Of a stretch of 62,686 nucleotides of DNA, positions 61,121 through 62,686 are shown piece by piece (position 1 is the first letter of the stretch; the number at the start of each line of letters is the position of its first letter). Below the pieces are notes generated by a model. That model ran no database searches and was not told the origin of the DNA. It saw nothing but the letters and a program-made list of their open reading frames with translations. The position numbers and the translations under genes are program-made. The DNA is taken from assembly GCF_021531315.1 (NCBI RefSeq), contig NZ_JAFBIQ010000013.1:1-62686 (forward strand). Direction: 5' to 3'. Source of the stretch: Oscillibacter valericigenes. Lineage in GTDB: Bacteria; Bacillota; Clostridia; Oscillospirales; Oscillospiraceae.

Positions 61121-62081
61121 AATGTCCAGCTTCGCGCCAAACTCCACCGGTTTTCCCACTTTTCCCCGCACAATGGGCCGAACGAAGGGCTGGCTCACGC
61201 TGACGATCCGGTCAGGTACGCTGTGGGTACGGTTGTCGTACATGTACTTCTGCTGCTCATAGACGGCGCGGATCGTGCCCAAACGTTCCGTCTGGCGAGG
61301 GGGCAGATTTTTTCCGAGGGACAGTTTTCCATCAATGGCATCCAGGTCACGCCGGAGGTAAGCCAGCTGCTTCCCAATGGCTTTGCGGGTCATTTTCGCG
61401 GTGTGTTTACGGCATCTTGTGTATTTCAGGTAATCTTTCCGGGCGCGTTTGCGGTAGGTTCGAGGCTTCTTTCCGTCCGCGGGATCGTGAAGAACATCCA
61501 AAAGCGTTTCGGCGTTCTCCCTGGCCGCGTTGAGCAGGGAAACATCCTGAGGATAACGGATATTGGACGGCGCGCAGGTGGCGTCCACGATCATCGTGCC
61601 GCCGTTTCCGCCGGTTCCCGGCTGGCCGTCAGAATCATCATCGTCATCCTTTGATTCGGCTTCTTTGACCTGACGCTCCTTTGCGTCCCGCACGATCATC
61701 TCATTGATCTCACCCAGCACTTCCGGCGTCAGGCGCTTGCGGAAATACACCATCAAAGACGGGGGCAAAGGGCAGTTTTTCGTCATCATAGCCAGAATAC
61801 CCGCAGAAGTACTGCAGGTACGGGTTCTCCTGGATCTGAAGCGCGGGTTCCTCGTCAGAATAGCTATACTCCGCCTGAATGATGCAGGCTCCCAAGGCCA
61901 GACGCAGCGGCTTGGCCACATTGCCTTTCCGGGTGGTGAATAGGGCGGCGTAGCGCTTCTCAATCTCCAGCCATGGGATCGTCTGGGCTTTCTTTACCCA
62001 ACGGTTGCTTTCCTTCAGATTCATGCCCACCGGCTGTTTGAAATCCGCCAAGCTGATCTGGCCATTGCTGTAACGATACAT
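61113..62081 (-). pseudogene. IS1182-type transposase, frameshifted and truncated
   Basis: Read on the minus strand: N-terminus YRYSNGQISLADFKQPVGMN then ESNRWVKKAQTIPWLEIEKR, a domain typical of IS1182 transposases (DUF772). The frame shifts near 61763, in a C-run where an extra base (CCCCC) breaks PFAP-SLMVYFRKRL. The second half (IVDATCAPSNIRYPQDVSLL, ending GKPVEFGAKLDISR) carries the first catalytic Asp. The end of the DDE domain is absent. The start is ATG at 62081. It breaks mcrC at its 3' side. Confidence 0.8.
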
Positions 62082-62289
62082 AGTTGCCCTCCAGGTGCAA
62101 GGTTTTTGCTGGGTTTTTGTCATTTTCCTTGCTCCAATTATGCCACGGATTGGCTTCTATGGATTGAAATATAAGGCTTTTCCTGTTATTCAGGATACAT
62201 TAATTATTCCAAAATCCATACACCGCAAGGTGCACCCCACGGTGCAGTTGGGAATCGGAACGGCAGAAATCTGTAACTGAATAAAGCAA

Positions 62290-62332
62290 CCAAGGGCTTT
62301 CGAAGTTAGCATTTGACCTCGAAAGCCCTTGG
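62290..62332. repeat. 14-bp perfect inverted repeat
   Basis: CCAAGGGCTTTCGA (62290-62303) and TCGAAAGCCCTTGG (62319-62332) form a perfect stem. It may be a terminator or part of the right end of the IS1182-like element. Confidence 0.6.
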
Positions 62333-62431
62333 CTTATGCCTTTTTCGGCGGTATTAGCTGCAGAGACGGCTTTTTCTATTGTATCAAAATCAGCGGCTCT
62401 GGTGGTATGTTCGCGCAGTCAATGAATTTTC

Positions 62432-62468
62432 GTAGAGGCCCATCGGACATTTGTCTGATGGGCCTCTT
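62432..62468. terminator. Terminator-like hairpin downstream of the XRE gene
   Basis: AGAGGCCCATC (62434-62444) pairs with GATGGGCCTCT (62457-62467), enclosing ACA/TGT pairs. There is no strong T-run, so it is less certain as a terminator. Confidence 0.5.
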
Positions 62469-62474
62469 GGCCTT

Positions 62475-62686
62475 TCATTTTGTATATGCACTATCTGACT
62501 CTGCAAAAAAATCGCTCAATGTGACTCCCAGCGCAACGCAGATCCGCTCAATCGTGGGAACCCCCAACTGACTTCCGCGCATCTCAGCATTCTTCAAGGT
62601 TGAATATGATACATTGTTCGCGTCGGGCGTAACTAACCGCCAGACGTCGGGAGTTTGCAGCCAAAAATAGTCGGAAAAGAAAAAGC
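62475..62686 (-). CDS. XRE-family regulator, 5' end outside window
   Basis: The minus-strand frame reads into the right edge: NNVSYSTLKNAEMRGSQLGV, then PTIERICVALGVTLSDFFAE and SDSAYTK before the stop. This is the C-terminal half of a helix-turn-helix XRE repressor (recognition helix and the PTxxxIxxALGVxLxDFF turn). The first helices lie outside the window. It could belong to the chromosome or to a neighbouring element. Confidence 0.7.
   Translation of the reverse strand, partial: FFFSDYFWLQTPDVWRLVTPDANNVSYSTLKNAEMRGSQLGVPTIERICVALGVTLSDFFAESDSAYTK

Noticed and set aside
61223-61654. A plus-strand ORF opposite the transposase.
   Set aside because: It is antisense to the transposase remnant and has no ribosome binding site or domain.
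1-62686. A CRISPR array that might have supplied a partner for the CARF-like gene.
   Set aside because: No regularly spaced repeats were seen anywhere. I read by eye, so short or degenerate arrays cannot be excluded.
1-62686. A variable repeat matching the DGR template, or a DGR reverse transcriptase.
   Set aside because: No protein end similar to GFRPAL and no RT-like YxDD segment was found in any open frame.

Overview
The window looks like a mosaic of mobile elements from a gut-type Firmicute (Clostridia / Oscillospiraceae-like). The evidence is strong AGGAGG ribosome binding sites, Tn1549-type conjugation genes, and CnaB, CAP and SLH-type surface proteins. By eye, the conjugation and phage-tail genes are GC-rich, while the defence cargo (about 20.4-28.2 kb, 33.3-52.3 kb and 52.8-61.1 kb) is clearly more AT-rich, which fits separate acquisition. 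No rRNA, tRNA or CRISPR array was recognised.

Layout. (1) 1-10.87 kb is one end of a Tn1549-like integrative conjugative element (ICE): a CAP-domain protein, a giant thioester/CnaB adhesin, DUF3852, a Phd/ParE toxin-antitoxin pair, a TrbL/VirB6-like channel protein, a frameshifted C5-cytosine methyltransferase, a ribbon-helix-helix protein, a PrgI/VirB3-like protein and a VirB4 gene cut after about 25 codons. (2) 10.87-14.75 kb is a contractile-phage baseplate/tail block that ends in an avd gene and an adenine-rich template repeat, the remains of a diversity-generating retroelement (DGR) with no reverse transcriptase and no variable repeat in the window. (3) 14.8-20.1 kb returns to the ICE: a possible relaxase tail, an orphan HigA-like antitoxin, a DUF3991/Toprim primase-like protein, the VirD4 coupling protein, a winged-helix protein and a secreted lethal-factor-like metalloprotease. 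(4) 20.4-28.2 kb is restriction cargo: a zinc-ribbon/VSR-like nuclease, then a LlaJI/McrBC-like operon made of a controller, an amino-methyltransferase, a C5-methyltransferase, McrB-like and McrC-like proteins. (5) 28.3-29.6 kb holds two opposed IS66 3' ends and the 3' end of a second, diverged ICE (VirD4 tail plus winged helix). (6) 29.9-32.7 kb is a minus-strand group with a CFI-box protein, small membrane proteins and an FtsW/RodA/SpoVE paralogue.

(7) 33.3-52.3 kb is the most interesting part: an 18.5-kb, eleven-gene, tightly packed plus-strand operon bounded by insertion-sequence (IS) debris. In order it encodes a coiled-coil protein with a RelE-like C-terminus, a CARF-like sensor, a sigma-factor-like protein, a TerY-like vWA protein, a PP2C phosphatase, a Ser/Thr kinase, an SF1 Upf1/Dna2-type helicase, a large protein with a HEPN-like motif, a coiled-coil McrB-like AAA+ ATPase, a cysteine-motif protein and a 994-residue protein with a possible actin/Hsp70-like region. 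The vWA-PP2C-kinase trio matches the published TerY-P triad associated with DNA-processing systems. Its combination with a CARF-like sensor, a sigma-like factor and a HEPN-like candidate is not an arrangement I recognise.

(8) 52.8-61.1 kb is a second defence-like island: an XRE regulator with a clear operator, two PD-(D/E)XK-like genes (one with an internal stop), an unknown gene, an HNH nuclease, a pair of dynamin-like GTPases, small unknown genes, a YdeI-like gene and a mcrC start cut off by a frameshifted transposase remnant. The window ends in a partial XRE regulator on the minus strand.
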